A DNA stretch of 10,782 nt from Synergistaceae bacterium (GCA_031283975.1 JAITAT010000167.1:1-10782), one strand, 5' to 3'. Counted from the stretch's first letter, positions 1 through 8,304 are shown. The notes: a model not told the origin generated them from the sequence alone. Translations and numbers: made by a program.

Positions 1-171
1 CGTGGGAACCCCGTCGCTGGACTGGCTTCCGAATTTGCCATACTGCCTGCCGATATTCCCGTCCCGAATGCCGCCGCTGCTCACTGTCATGCCCGCCTCA
101 GCGTCGGCGGAAAACACCAGTGCTGAAAACAGGAAAACAAGCGCTATCCGGGATAAAAACCCATTTTTCAT
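1..171 (-). CDS. Secreted YbhB/YbcL (PEBP)-like protein, N-terminal part only
   Basis: The reading frame starts at an ATG at 171 and stays open to the window edge, giving the first 57 residues. They begin with a clear Sec signal peptide: MKNGFLSR, a hydrophobic core at about residues 9-20, then SADAEAG with AxA-type cleavage after A24 or A26. The mature part contains SSGGIRDGNI, then GRQYGKFGS and SSDGVPT. This resembles the start of one branch of YbhB/YbcL Raf-kinase-inhibitor-like (phosphatidylethanolamine-binding) proteins, which begin with an 'S-x-G-I-x-x-G-x-I-x-x-x-Y-G-x-x-G' pattern followed by a 'NGMPT'-like segment. The family role in bacteria is poorly defined; ligand binding is assumed. 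A strong ribosome binding site, AGGGGTGA (178-185), lies 6 nt before the ATG. The gene is divergent from clpB. The open frame and signal peptide are seen directly; the family call rests on about 30 mature residues and is an inference. Confidence 0.55.
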   Translation of the reverse strand, partial: MKNGFLSRIALVFLFSALVFSADAEAGMTVSSGGIRDGNIGRQYGKFGSQSSDGVPT

Positions 172-190
172 GAAAAATCACCCCTATAGA

Positions 191-219
191 ATTTTCGCTG
201 TTTCCTGAGTTATTGTCAA
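191..219 (-). promoter_or_regulatory. Candidate sigma-70-type promoter for the PEBP-like gene
   Basis: Read on the minus strand there is a perfect -35 hexamer TTGACA (214-219). A 17-nt spacer follows, then GAAAAT (191-196) as a weak -10. Transcription would start only a few bases before the AGGGGTGA ribosome binding site, so the leader would be very short. The -35 match and spacing are seen; promoter activity is inferred. Confidence 0.45.
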
Positions 220-240
220 ATCTGGTGTACGGGAGCGCAA

Positions 241-257
241 TTTCTTGAGATAAGAAA
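241..257. repeat. Short inverted repeat in the divergent region
   Basis: TTTCTT (241-246) and AAGAAA (252-257) are exact 6-bp complementary arms around GAGAT. The repeat lies about 22 bp upstream of the -35 of the minus-strand PEBP-like gene. It could be a protein-binding site or a chance palindrome in AT-rich DNA. It lacks the GC stem and U-run of a terminator. Confidence 0.25.
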
Positions 258-440
258 AATGGCGGCGTTAAGCGGCGGACAGGGGTTGCTTTTAAATCCT
301 CGACGAGTGAGCGCGCGGATCCTCAAGCTGGGCATGGCGTAATATCGAGAACTAATCATAATCACTCCGAAAAACGGCGAAAATCGCCTGCTATTTCACC
401 TCAGCGGCCAGGCAGGTGCATTTCCCACTCATATATGACA

Positions 441-469
441 TTGATTGATTTACGAGTATATATAATAAT
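441..469 (+). promoter_or_regulatory. Candidate clpB promoter
   Basis: TTGATT (441-446) is a partial -35 hexamer. It is followed by an AT-rich stretch containing TATAAT (461-466) and AATAAT (464-469). The second gives a 17-nt spacer, the first only 14. An alternative -35 is ATGACA (435-440). Transcription would begin near 473-478, leaving a leader of about 30-35 nt before the clpB ATG. The exact -10 cannot be settled by eye. Confidence 0.4.
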
Positions 470-486
470 AGTCAAAATTTATCAAA
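470..486 (+). promoter_or_regulatory. CtsR-like direct heptad repeat upstream of clpB
   Basis: AGTCAAA (470-476), a 3-nt spacer ATT, then TATCAAA (480-486). The published CtsR operator in Gram-positive bacteria is a direct repeat (A/G)GTCAAA-NAN-(A/G)GTCAAA. Here the first heptad matches fully, the second matches 5 of 7, and the spacer length is exact, although its middle base is T rather than A. The site would overlap the expected transcription start of clpB, a natural position for a repressor. No ctsR gene is in the window, and the region is AT-rich, so chance is possible. Confidence 0.33.
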
Positions 487-494
487 TATATTGT

Positions 495-499
495 GGGAG
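495..499 (+). promoter_or_regulatory. clpB ribosome binding site that decides the start
   Basis: GGGAG ends 9 nt before the ATG at 509. The reading frame could also open at a TTG at 491, but this motif would then lie inside the coding region, and the six extra residues would precede the usual ClpB N-terminus. The ATG at 509 is therefore preferred. Confidence 0.65.
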
Positions 500-508
500 T
501 TGGAATGT

Positions 509-3118
509 ATGAATGCGGCTAAAATGACCGAAAAATCTCAGGTGGCGCTGATGGAGGCTCAAAACATCGCGATATCCCATTCTCATCAGGAAGTCGGAGA
601 GTTGCACATGGCGCTTGCCATGATAAATCAGGAGAATGGGCTCATTCCGCGCATCTTGGAGTGCATGGGCGTCGACGCGGGCGCGCTCGCGCGCGCTATA
701 GAGACGGAGATGGCTTCTATTCCGCGCGTTTCGGGTTCGGGATACCAGCCGGACAAGATATTCATTTCGCAGAATCTGGCGAACGTGATGGTGGAGTCCG
801 AAAACTACGCGAAAAAGATGAGGGACGATTACGTTTCCGTCGAGCATATTTTCGCTCAACTGATAGACCTTCCGTCGGCTCCGCTTTCGAAAATCTTCAA
901 GTCGTACGGGATAACCCGCGACAAATTCCTCGCCTCGCTGACGCGGATAAGGGGCAATCAGAGGGTGACGAGCGCGAGCCCGGAGGATTCTTACGAGGCG
1001 CTCGAAAAATACGGGCGCGACCTCGTCCGGGCCGCGCGCGAGAACAAACTCGACCCGGTCATAGGACGAGACGAGGAAATTCGCAGGGTCATCAGGATAT
1101 TGAGCCGCAAGACGAAAAACAACCCCGTCCTCATAGGAGAACCGGGCGTCGGAAAGACCGCTGTCGTCGAGGGGCTCGCCATGAGGATAGTGCGCAAAGA
1201 CGTGCCGGAGGGTCTGAAAGACAAGACGCTGTTTGCCCTGGATATGGGCTCGCTCATTGCCGGCGCGAAGTACCGCGGTGAGTTCGAGGAACGTCTCAAG
1301 GCAGTGCTGACGGAAATACAAAAGAGCGACGGCAGAATAATCCTGTTCATCGACGAACTCCACGTCATAGTCGGAGCTGGCAAGGCGGACGGGGCGATGG
1401 ACGCAGGAAACATGCTGAAACCCATGCTGGCGCGCGGCGAACTCCACTGCATAGGCGCGACCACTCTCGACGAATACAGGCTCCATATCGAAAAAGACGC
1501 GGCGCTGGAACGCCGTTTTCAGCCGGTTCTGATAGAACCGCCCGATACGGAGGACACCATATCCATCCTGCGTGGCCTCAAAGAACGTTTTCAAGTGCAT
1601 CATGGCGTGAAGATTCAGGACAACGCGCTTGTCGCGGCGGCGGTTCTGTCCAACAGGTATATCGCCGACAGGTTTTTGCCGGATAAGGCTATAGACCTCG
1701 TCGACGAAGCGTGCGCCGTGATAAGGACCGACATCGATTCCATGCCGGCGGAACTCGACTCGGTTTCGAGGCGCATTATGCAGCTTGAAATCGAAGAAGC
1801 GGCCCTCAAAAAAGAAAACGACAAAGCGAGCGCCGAGCGCCTCGAAGTCATCACGAAAGAAATCTCGAATCTGAGAGAGGAAGCCGACGCGTTAAAAGCG
1901 CGGTACGAGGCGGAAAAGACGTCGATATCCGCGATTCGGGAGCTGCGCGAACGGATAGAACGGACCAAAACCGACATAGAGTACGCGGAAAGGGAATATG
2001 ACCTGAACAAAGCGGCCGAACTGCGTCACGGCACACTGCCGGAATTGCAGAAACAACTGCGCGAGGCGGAAGAACGCGCGGAAGCGTCGCGCGGCGGAAA
2101 TAAACTGCTGCGGGAGGAAGTGACGGAGGATGAGATCGCCTCCATTATATCCAAATGGACCGGCATACCAGTCACCAGGCTGGTCGAGGGAGAACGCGAA
2201 AAACTGCTGCATCTGCCGGAAATATTGCATTCCCGCGTCGTGGGGCAAAACGAAGCCGTGCAACTCGTCTCCGACGCCATCATGCGCGCCCGCTCGGGCA
2301 TCAGTGATCCTAAGCGGCCAATCGGGAGTTTCATCTTTCTGGGACCGACCGGAGTCGGCAAGACGGAACTCGCCCGCACGCTCGCGGAGGCGCTGTTCGA
2401 TTCGGAGGAGAACATCGTCCGCATAGATATGTCCGAATATATGGAACGCCATTCCACATCGCGGCTGATCGGCGCGCCTCCCGGTTACGTCGGCTACGAC
2501 GAGGGAGGACAGCTCACTGAGGCCGTCAGAAGACACCCTTACTCGGTGGTATTGTTTGACGAGATAGAAAAAGCCCATTCCGACGTGTTCAACATTCTTC
2601 TGCAAATTCTGGACGACGGACGCGTTACAGACAGCCACGGACGCACGGTGAGTTTCAAGAATACCGTCATCATAATGACGAGCAACCTCGGCGCGAACAT
2701 CATAGCGGGCGGGCTGACCGCCGGCGGGGATATCGGAGAAGCGGCGCAGAACGCGGTGATGACCGAACTGAAATCCCATTTCAGGCCGGAATTTCTGAAC
2801 AGGGTGGACGACGTCATTCTCTTCAAGCCTCTGAAACTGTCGGAGATAGAGCGGATAGTGTCGCTGATGATACAAGGGATGGCGAAACGCCTTTCAGACC
2901 GCAATATCGCGATAGAAGCGACGCCGGGCGCCCTTGCCGCGATAGCGAAAAACTCATACGACCCGGTCTACGGGGCGCGTCCAATAAAACGGTACATCCA
3001 GAGAAACATTGAGACCTCGATAGCGAGAGAATTGATCCAGGGCAACGTTTCGGACGGAGGCAAAATAATCGTCGAAAACCAGGGCAATGACGCGGTGATA
3101 CATTATCAGCCCGCGTAA
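509..3118 (+). CDS. clpB: ATP-dependent disaggregase ClpB (Hsp100)
   Basis: ClpB is a cytosolic hexameric AAA+ chaperone that works with DnaK/DnaJ/GrpE to pull proteins out of aggregates. The 869-residue product has the usual family length. Domains in order: a Clp N-domain (about 1-150), NBD1 with Walker A GEPGVGKT (210-217), pore-loop Tyr255, Walker B Asp282-Glu283 and arginine fingers Arg335-Arg336, then a full coiled-coil middle domain (about 412-530). NBD2 follows with Walker A GPTGVGKT (612-619), pore-loop Tyr660, Walker B Asp684-Glu685 and sensor-2 GARP (822-825). The complete M domain and the absence of a ClpP-docking IGF/IGL-type loop that I can see separate it from ClpA/ClpC. The start at 509 is chosen because NAAKMTEKS is the normal family beginning and GGGAG sits 9 nt upstream. 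The gene stands alone on the plus strand and is convergent with the oxidoreductase gene, 24 nt away. All catalytic motifs are intact. A GTG at codon 153 may start a shorter isoform. Confidence 0.97.
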   Translation: MNAAKMTEKSQVALMEAQNIAISHSHQEVGELHMALAMINQENGLIPRILECMGVDAGALARAIETEMASIPRVSGSGYQPDKIFISQNLANVMVESENYAKKMRDDYVSVEHIFAQLIDLPSAPLSKIFKSYGITRDKFLASLTRIRGNQRVTSASPEDSYEALEKYGRDLVRAARENKLDPVIGRDEEIRRVIRILSRKTKNNPVLIGEPGVGKTAVVEGLAMRIVRKDVPEGLKDKTLFALDMGSLIAGAKYRGEFEERLKAVLTEIQKSDGRIILFIDELHVIVGAGKADGAMDAGNMLKPMLARGELHCIGATTLDEYRLHIEKDAALERRFQPVLIEPPDTEDTISILRGLKERFQVHHGVKIQDNALVAAAVLSNRYIADRFLPDKAIDLVDEACAVIRTDIDSMPAELDSVSRRIMQLEIEEAALKKENDKASAERLEVITKEISNLREEADALKARYEAEKTSISAIRELRERIERTKTDIEYAEREYDLNKAAELRHGTLPELQKQLREAEERAEASRGGNKLLREEVTEDEIASIISKWTGIPVTRLVEGEREKLLHLPEILHSRVVGQNEAVQLVSDAIMRARSGISDPKRPIGSFIFLGPTGVGKTELARTLAEALFDSEENIVRIDMSEYMERHSTSRLIGAPPGYVGYDEGGQLTEAVRRHPYSVVLFDEIEKAHSDVFNILLQILDDGRVTDSHGRTVSFKNTVIIMTSNLGANIIAGGLTAGGDIGEAAQNAVMTELKSHFRPEFLNRVDDVILFKPLKLSEIERIVSLMIQGMAKRLSDRNIAIEATPGALAAIAKNSYDPVYGARPIKRYIQRNIETSIARELIQGNVSDGGKIIVENQGNDAVIHYQPA

Positions 3119-3142
3119 AATGCCGATTTGAAGTCGTATCTT

Positions 3143-4108
3143 TTATATGACCTCGCTCTTGCCGGCTTCTTTCTCGCCGTGAATCTGGCGCAGCATGGCG
3201 ACACAGACTTCGAGCGCGCGTTTGCCGTCGCGCAGACTCACCAGAGGTTCGCTGCCTTCGCGCACGCACCTCACGAAATCCTGTAATTCCAACTTGAGCG
3301 GCTCGCGTTTCGGGAATACCGGGTGTTCGACCACTTCGACCAACCCCCGTCCTCCCTGCTGGACGCAATGATGCAACGTCACGTCCTGCGTTTCGTAGTT
3401 CACCAGCAAATGACGTTCCGGCTCGGTTATTTCGAGAGTGCGCATTCTCTTCTCGGTCACGCGGCTCACCAGAATATGCGCTATTGTCCCGTTCTCGAAT
3501 CTAATCTGCGCGGACGCCATATCCTCATGGTCGGTGCGGACACATATACCCATCGCCGAAAGGTCGGCTATCTCGGAATGTACCAGGGATAGAATTATGT
3601 CGACGTCGTGGATCATGAGATCCAGGACGACGCCAACGTCGCTTACGCGCGGCGAGAACGGCCCCACGCGGCGGGACTGTATGAAGATCGGATGATGAAC
3701 CATCTCCTTGATCTGCTGTACCGCGGAATTGAACCTCTCTATATGCCCCACCTGAAGCACGAGGTTTCTGTCGCTCGCTATTCTGAGAAGTTCCTCCGCC
3801 TCCCCGGTGCTGGCGGTGACCGGTTTTTCTATCAGCAGATTCACACCCCGCTCCATTACCTTCTTCGCCACTTCAAAATGGTTCACGGTTGGAACGACTA
3901 TGCTTACGGCGTCAGGACATGTTTCATCGAGGAATTTATCCAAATCGGTATAGGCCGGGACTCCAAGGTTCTCAGCCACGCCATGTACGCGCTCGTCATC
4001 TATATCGACTACCCCGGTAAGCCTCGCGCCCAGAATTTCGGTATATACCCTGGCGTGATGCACACCCAGATGTCCGACGCCCACAACTCCCACTTTGATA
4101 TCTTCCAT
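3143..4108 (-). CDS. Gfo/Idh/MocA-family NAD(P)-dependent oxidoreductase
   Basis: The product has 321 residues from the ATG at 4108. The N-terminal Rossmann fold carries the dinucleotide motif GVGHLG (10-15), with D35 and the following acidic residues (DIDDE) after beta-2. The family EKP motif is at 94-96, GHIERFN at 121-127, and a C-terminal sheet domain contains the MIHDVD segment with likely catalytic His167. Such enzymes oxidise or reduce hydroxyls on sugars, inositols or sugar nucleotides. The EKP, GHIERFN and MIHDVD combination is like homologues found beside lipid A genes, including UDP-GlcNAc 3-dehydrogenase (GnnA), but no lipid A or aminotransferase gene is here, so the substrate is open. 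A GTG at 4120 could extend the frame by four residues, but the AAGGGGAG motif (4120-4127) would then overlap it, so the ATG is preferred even though the 11-nt spacing is long. It lies 108 nt after folC in the same direction and may be read from the operon or from its own promoter. Confidence 0.88.
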   Translation of the reverse strand: MEDIKVGVVGVGHLGVHHARVYTEILGARLTGVVDIDDERVHGVAENLGVPAYTDLDKFLDETCPDAVSIVVPTVNHFEVAKKVMERGVNLLIEKPVTASTGEAEELLRIASDRNLVLQVGHIERFNSAVQQIKEMVHHPIFIQSRRVGPFSPRVSDVGVVLDLMIHDVDIILSLVHSEIADLSAMGICVRTDHEDMASAQIRFENGTIAHILVSRVTEKRMRTLEITEPERHLLVNYETQDVTLHHCVQQGGRGLVEVVEHPVFPKREPLKLELQDFVRCVREGSEPLVSLRDGKRALEVCVAMLRQIHGEKEAGKSEVI

Positions 4109-4216
4109 AAAAAACCGCACTCCCCTTCAGGCGCGTTTTCAACTCGGTACTATTATTTATTTTCACATGACGATCTGTTTTTGTGGCCTATTTATTATAA
4201 TTTTTGTCCATCAGGC
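4109..4216 (-). promoter_or_regulatory. folC-oxidoreductase gap with a candidate -10 element
   Basis: This 108-nt gap is clearly more AT-rich than the genes around it. On the minus strand it holds a perfect TATAAT (4194-4199), but no good -35 at 16-18 nt. AGGCC/GGCCT arms flank the AT-rich part, but there is no U-run after them, so I do not call a terminator. The gap may give the oxidoreductase gene its own transcription start while also allowing read-through from folC. Confidence 0.3.
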
Positions 4217-5599
4217 CTATGACGTTGAATCGGTCTCAAGAGTTCTTTTCAGGTTTCCCACGAGAAACAGGCTTCCGCAGCAGAGTACGAATTCATTCGG
4301 GGCGACCGCTTTTGACGCGGCTTCGAGCGCCTCGGACGGATCGTGGAAATACCCGCCGGTTTTCATTCCAGCCTCAATCGCCATTCCCCGTAAATCCATG
4401 GCCGCCGCCGAACGTTCCATGGGTATCTCGGTGCAATATACGGGACATTCAATATCCTTTATGACTCTCAGCACCCGGGGAATATCCTTGTCGGCCATCA
4501 TCGCCAGTACCACGGCGCCGATTTTTATCTTATCGCCCTTTTCGCTCGATTTTTTCAGGGAGAATATCGAGGATATCAGGGCGCGCGCCGCGTGTTCGTT
4601 GTGCGCACCGTCGAGGATCACGGACGGCGCGCCCTCTCTGCGGAACAGTTCCAGTCTCCCGGGCCAATCGGTCCGCTTCAGGCCTCTTCTTATCACGTCG
4701 GCGCCGATAAAAGACATGCCCGGTAATTTATCCTTTAGCGACAGAAGAACGGTTATCGCCCTCGCCGCGTTGAAAGCCTGATGTTTTCCCAAAAGCGGCG
4801 TTTCAAGCAGGGGTATCTCTGCGGCGCCCGCAAAGCCCTCGCGGGGCTCGTACGTGAAAACGGCGCCGTCTAGCGTACATACGACGTCTTTGGGCCTGGC
4901 CATATCGTCGAGCAAATAGGCGGCAGCGCCGGAAGCCCTGCACTCCTCGATAAAAAGCGGTACGAGAGACTCGTCGTCCCCGGCGTAGAACGCATATCCT
5001 CCGTTTCTCACCGCGGCGAATTTTTCGCGCGCTATCGCCTCGAGCGTAGTTCCGAGATACTGCGTGTGATCCATGCCTATCGGGTTTATCACCGCGGCGC
5101 TGGCGTCGCAGACCGACGTGGCGTCGTATCTGCCGCCCATTCCAGCCTCCATCACAGCTATATCCACCGCGGCGTCTCGCATCGATAGAACACAAATGGC
5201 GGTTATATGCTCGAAAAAACTCGGCCTGTCCGAGTCGAGTTCCGCGTCGCCGGTAACGGCGTTCCTGACTCGTTCCCAGGAAGAGCGCCAGTCGCCGACA
5301 GACAAGTAACGCCCGCCAATTCTCAGTCTCTCCTGAAGCGAAATGAGATGAGGGCTGGTGTAAAGCGCCGTTTTCATTCCGCCCGCGAGCAGTATGGCTT
5401 CAATGGCGGCGGCTACGGACCCTTTGCCGTTCGTCCCGAGTACCTGTATGGAGCGAATTTCTTTTTGAGGTTCGCCGAGCGCGCGCAGCAACCCGGTTAT
5501 TCGCCGCAATCCGGGACGGATGCCTCGGCTGGAAAACCGCGAAATCTCGTCCGTCAGGGACTCGAACCGCTTTACATCTTCCAAATCACGGAATCGCAT
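4217..5599 (-). CDS. folC: Folylpolyglutamate synthase / dihydrofolate synthase
   Basis: FolC is a cytosolic Mur-ligase-family enzyme that joins L-glutamate to dihydropteroate and then extends the glutamate tail of folates, using ATP. The 460-residue product shows the P-loop GTNGKGS (55-61), TSPHL (81-85) followed by ERLRI, FEHITA (129-134), and EAGMGGRYDAT (151-161). GMDHTQYLG (175-183) comes next, with Lys193 placed as the usual carbamylated lysine, and the C-terminal domain signature DGAHNEHA is at 330-337. It is somewhat longer than the E. coli enzyme (422 residues). The ATG at 5599 lies 11 nt after the valS stop, with an AGGG-type motif overlapping that stop, which suggests translational coupling. 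Whether it has both synthase activities or only the polyglutamate activity cannot be read from sequence alone. The adjacent valS-folC order is common in Firmicutes. Confidence 0.93.
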   Translation of the reverse strand: MRFRDLEDVKRFESLTDEISRFSSRGIRPGLRRITGLLRALGEPQKEIRSIQVLGTNGKGSVAAAIEAILLAGGMKTALYTSPHLISLQERLRIGGRYLSVGDWRSSWERVRNAVTGDAELDSDRPSFFEHITAICVLSMRDAAVDIAVMEAGMGGRYDATSVCDASAAVINPIGMDHTQYLGTTLEAIAREKFAAVRNGGYAFYAGDDESLVPLFIEECRASGAAAYLLDDMARPKDVVCTLDGAVFTYEPREGFAGAAEIPLLETPLLGKHQAFNAARAITVLLSLKDKLPGMSFIGADVIRRGLKRTDWPGRLELFRREGAPSVILDGAHNEHAARALISSIFSLKKSSEKGDKIKIGAVVLAMMADKDIPRVLRVIKDIECPVYCTEIPMERSAAAMDLRGMAIEAGMKTGGYFHDPSEALEAASKAVAPNEFVLCCGSLFLVGNLKRTLETDSTS

Positions 5600-5610
5600 C
5601 GCGGCTAACC

Positions 5611-8295
5611 CTACAGACGGAGACCTTCCAGATTTTCCTCTATGCGGCGTTTCTGAGCTTCCCCCTCCGCCATCGCGGCCCGCTCTTTTTCGACGACTTC
5701 CGCGGGGGCTCTTTCGATGAAACTCTTGTTTTCGAGTTTGCCGCGAATCCTGTCCATTTCGGCCGTCAGCTTGTCAAGTTCGGCTCGCAGCCTCGTTATT
5801 TCCCTGTCAACGTCCATCAGATTTCCCACCGGGAAGAACAGTTCCCATTCGCCCGTGACCGAGGCTATCGATTTCGGAAGCCTTGGCGAACCGTATGGGC
5901 GCAGTTCCACGCTTTCGACCTTGGCCATCAGTTTTATCATGTCTCCGTTTTCGTTCACGAGCGAGGTTTTCGATTCGTCTTTGAGTCCGAGCGCCATGAC
6001 CGGAGCCATTTTCTGCGGAGGCAGTTTCACCTCGGCCCTCAGATTGCGCATGGCTCGGACGATATTCCTAATGTATTCCATGCCGGATTTCGCCCCGTCG
6101 TAACCTTCAGCCGCGGCCGCGACCGGCCATTCGCTCCGCCCTATTATCATGCCGCCATAGCCGAAAGCCCGCCAGAGTTCCTCAGTCACGAATGGAATTA
6201 TCGGATGCAGCAATTTCAGCACATCCCTGAACACGGAATAAAGAACGAGCCGCGTAACGTGTCTGCGTTCGGGCCCTTCCTCGCCCTTGAGCGCCGGCTT
6301 GGACATCTCGAGGTACCAGTCGCACAGTTCCCCCCACACGAAATCGTACATGGTTCTCGCCGATTCCCCGAAAAAATAACCGTCGAGCAAATTTGTCATT
6401 TCGGGAACGATATCAGACATTCGCGCCATTATCCATCTGTCGTGCAGCCTGAAATATTTTTCATCTTCTTCGGTCATCGGCATTCCGCAATCCGGAGCGT
6501 CAGCGATGTTCATAAGGGCAAAACGGGACGCGTTCCAAAGCTTGTTCAGGAAAAACCGATACGTTTCTATCTTGCTCTCGGAGAGGAAAATATCACGCCC
6601 CTGGAGCGTCAGCGCGGCCAAGGCAAGCCGCAGCGCGTCGGCGCCGTATTTGTCGATTATGTTGAGCGGATCGATGACGTTTCCCCTCGACTTGCTCATC
6701 TTCTGTCCTTTTTCGTCGCGTACCAGCGCGTGTATATAAACATGACGGAACGGCGGTTTTTTCATAAATTCGATTCCCATCATTATCATACGCGCGACCC
6801 AGAAGAAAATAATGTCAAACCCCGTGACGAGAACCGACGTCGGATAGAATTTTTTCAGTTCTTCGGAGTCATCCGGCCAGCCCATCGTCGAAAACGGCCA
6901 GAGCGCGCTGGAAAACCATGTGTCGAGGACGTCCTCGTCCTGTTTCAGATTTGCGGAGCCGCATTTGGAGCAGGTGTCAGGAGTGTCCTCCGAGACTGTC
7001 ACTCCACCGCATTCCCCGCAGTACCACGCCGGTATCCTGTGACCCCACCAGAGTTGACGCGAGATGCACCAGTCTCTTATATTCTCCATCCACTGATAGT
7101 ATGTCGAAGTCCACTGTTCGGGAACGAAGCTTATCTCTCCGGCTTTGACCGCTTTAATGCCGGCCTCGGCGAGAGGTTTGGCGCGCACGAACCACTGTTC
7201 CGACAGATATGGCTCTATCACCGTGTTGCACCTGTAGCAATGCCCTACTGAATGTTTGCGTTCCGTGACGTCCAGCAGAAGCCCCTGGGACTTCAATTCT
7301 TCCACTATCGCCTCGCGGGCTTCGAATCTGTCCATCCCTTTGTATGCGTCTGCCGCGTCCGACATCTTTCCGTTTTCGTCTATAACCTGTATGGATTCGA
7401 GGCCGTGACGCGCTCCCACCAAAAAATCGTTCGGGTCGTGGGCGGGGGTTATCTTGACCGCGCCGGTTCCAAATTCCGGATCGACCATGTTGTCCTCTAT
7501 GACCGGAATGATTCTGCCCGTTATGGGAACCGTCACGCGCCTGCCTATAAGATGCCGGTTGCGCTCGTCCCTGGGGTGAACCGCTATGGCCGTGTCTCCG
7601 AGTATCGTCTCCGGTCTTGTGGTCATCACGGTTATTCCGCCGCGGCTGTCGCCGTCGAAATTGTATCTCACGCTGTAGAATTTTCCGTCGAGTTCCCGAT
7701 GTTCGACCTCGAGGTCGGAGAGCGCAGTGAGACATCTCGGGCACCAGTTGATGAGGTATTTTCCCCGATAGATCAGGTCTTTATGGTAGAGTTCCGCGAA
7801 CACTTTCCTGACGGCGCGCGACAGGCCCTCGTCCATTGTGAAACGCTCGCGCTCCCAGTCGCAGGACGCGCCTAATTTTTTGAGCTGACCGATTATCCGG
7901 GAACCGTATTCTTCCTTCCAATCCCAAACGCGCCCGACGAATTTTTCCCGCCCCAGTTCATGACGGCTATGGCCCTCCGCCGCCAGCGCGCGCTCCACTA
8001 CATTTTGGGTCGCAATGCCGGCATGGTCGGTGCCCGGCATCCACAGCACCTCGTAACCCTGCATCCTCTTTGCCCGGCAGAGTATATCCTGCAAAGTGTT
8101 GTCCAGAGCGTGCCCCAGATGAAGCGAGCCGGTGACGTTGGGCGGCGGAATCACTATGCTGAAAGAAGGTTTGCCCGATCCCGGGACCGCCTTGAAAATT
8201 CCGTCCTCTATCCATTTAGCGTACCACTTGTCCTCTATCGGGCCCGGTTCATAGCTTTTCGGCAGACAGTCCTCGCCCATTCGAGAAATTTCCAT
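5611..8295 (-). CDS. valS: Valine--tRNA ligase (ValRS)
   Basis: ValRS charges tRNA-Val with valine in the cytosol and removes mischarged threonine. The 894-residue product is a class I synthetase with HLGH (59-62, within PPPNVTGSLHLGHAL) and KMSKS (532-536). An inserted CP1 editing domain contains TTRPETILGDTAIAVHP. Cysteine pairs typical of zinc knuckles occur at 185/188, 353/356, 426/429 and 442/445. An anticodon-binding domain follows, and the last 60 or so residues form a charged coiled coil that contacts tRNA in bacterial ValRS. The length is close to the roughly 880 residues of Bacillus enzymes. The frame is open back to a TTG at 8322, but AGGGAGG (8305-8311) sits 9 nt before the ATG at 8295, so that start is chosen. 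It lies 27 nt after the engB stop and 11 nt before folC. The gap before valS is far too short for a T-box leader, so any control by uncharged tRNA would have to act further upstream. Confidence 0.97.
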   Translation of the reverse strand: MEISRMGEDCLPKSYEPGPIEDKWYAKWIEDGIFKAVPGSGKPSFSIVIPPPNVTGSLHLGHALDNTLQDILCRAKRMQGYEVLWMPGTDHAGIATQNVVERALAAEGHSRHELGREKFVGRVWDWKEEYGSRIIGQLKKLGASCDWERERFTMDEGLSRAVRKVFAELYHKDLIYRGKYLINWCPRCLTALSDLEVEHRELDGKFYSVRYNFDGDSRGGITVMTTRPETILGDTAIAVHPRDERNRHLIGRRVTVPITGRIIPVIEDNMVDPEFGTGAVKITPAHDPNDFLVGARHGLESIQVIDENGKMSDAADAYKGMDRFEAREAIVEELKSQGLLLDVTERKHSVGHCYRCNTVIEPYLSEQWFVRAKPLAEAGIKAVKAGEISFVPEQWTSTYYQWMENIRDWCISRQLWWGHRIPAWYCGECGGVTVSEDTPDTCSKCGSANLKQDEDVLDTWFSSALWPFSTMGWPDDSEELKKFYPTSVLVTGFDIIFFWVARMIMMGIEFMKKPPFRHVYIHALVRDEKGQKMSKSRGNVIDPLNIIDKYGADALRLALAALTLQGRDIFLSESKIETYRFFLNKLWNASRFALMNIADAPDCGMPMTEEDEKYFRLHDRWIMARMSDIVPEMTNLLDGYFFGESARTMYDFVWGELCDWYLEMSKPALKGEEGPERRHVTRLVLYSVFRDVLKLLHPIIPFVTEELWRAFGYGGMIIGRSEWPVAAAAEGYDGAKSGMEYIRNIVRAMRNLRAEVKLPPQKMAPVMALGLKDESKTSLVNENGDMIKLMAKVESVELRPYGSPRLPKSIASVTGEWELFFPVGNLMDVDREITRLRAELDKLTAEMDRIRGKLENKSFIERAPAEVVEKERAAMAEGEAQKRRIEENLEGLRL

Positions 8296-8304
8296 CAATT
8301 TATG

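Larger units (their letters stand above)
172..508. other. Divergent intergenic control region
   Basis: These 337 bases separate the divergent PEBP-like gene and clpB. I find no credible coding frame, tRNA or riboswitch fold here. They hold the minus-strand promoter (191-219), an imperfect hairpin-like repeat TTTCTT-gagat-AAGAAA (241-257), a small palindrome GGCGA-aaa-TCGCC (376-388), a weaker GCCTG/CAGGC pair (386-390 and 409-413), the AT-rich clpB promoter region (441-469) and a CtsR-like direct repeat (470-486). No CIRCE element (the HrcA operator TTAGCACTC-N9-GAGTGCTAA) and no clear sigma-32 promoter are visible. The stretch from about 300 to 420 contains nothing else that I recognise. Confidence 0.6.

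Noticed and set aside
376..388. GGCGA-aaa-TCGCC palindrome followed, on the minus strand, by GTTTTTC, looking like a terminator
   Set aside because: No minus-strand gene ends upstream of it, the stem is only 5 bp, and the T-run is short; chance or a protein site is more likely.
482..1603. Open frame of 373 codons on the minus strand, antisense to clpB
   Set aside because: It lies opposite the intact ClpB N-domain and NBD1 coding sequence, its translation shows no recognisable domain, and such long antisense frames arise from codon bias in genes like this.
1892..2875. Open frame of 327 codons on the minus strand, antisense to clpB
   Set aside because: It mirrors the M domain and NBD2 of ClpB; low-complexity, Arg/His/Phe-rich translation with no motif.
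3119..3142. Possible bidirectional terminator between convergent clpB and the oxidoreductase gene
   Set aside because: The 24-nt gap has no GC-rich inverted repeat followed by a T-run on either strand.
4185..4217. GGCCT/AGGCC inverted repeat after folC as a terminator
   Set aside because: The loop would be over 20 nt and AT-rich, the stem is 5 bp, and no U-run follows in the folC direction.
3608..4222. Open frame of 204 codons on the plus strand across the oxidoreductase gene
   Set aside because: It is antisense to the Rossmann domain coding sequence, including the EKP and GVGHLG motifs, and its translation resembles no family.
6205..7251. Open frame of 348 codons on the plus strand within valS
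   Set aside because: It is antisense to conserved ValRS sequence, including the KMSKS region; there is no known domain and no convincing start signal.
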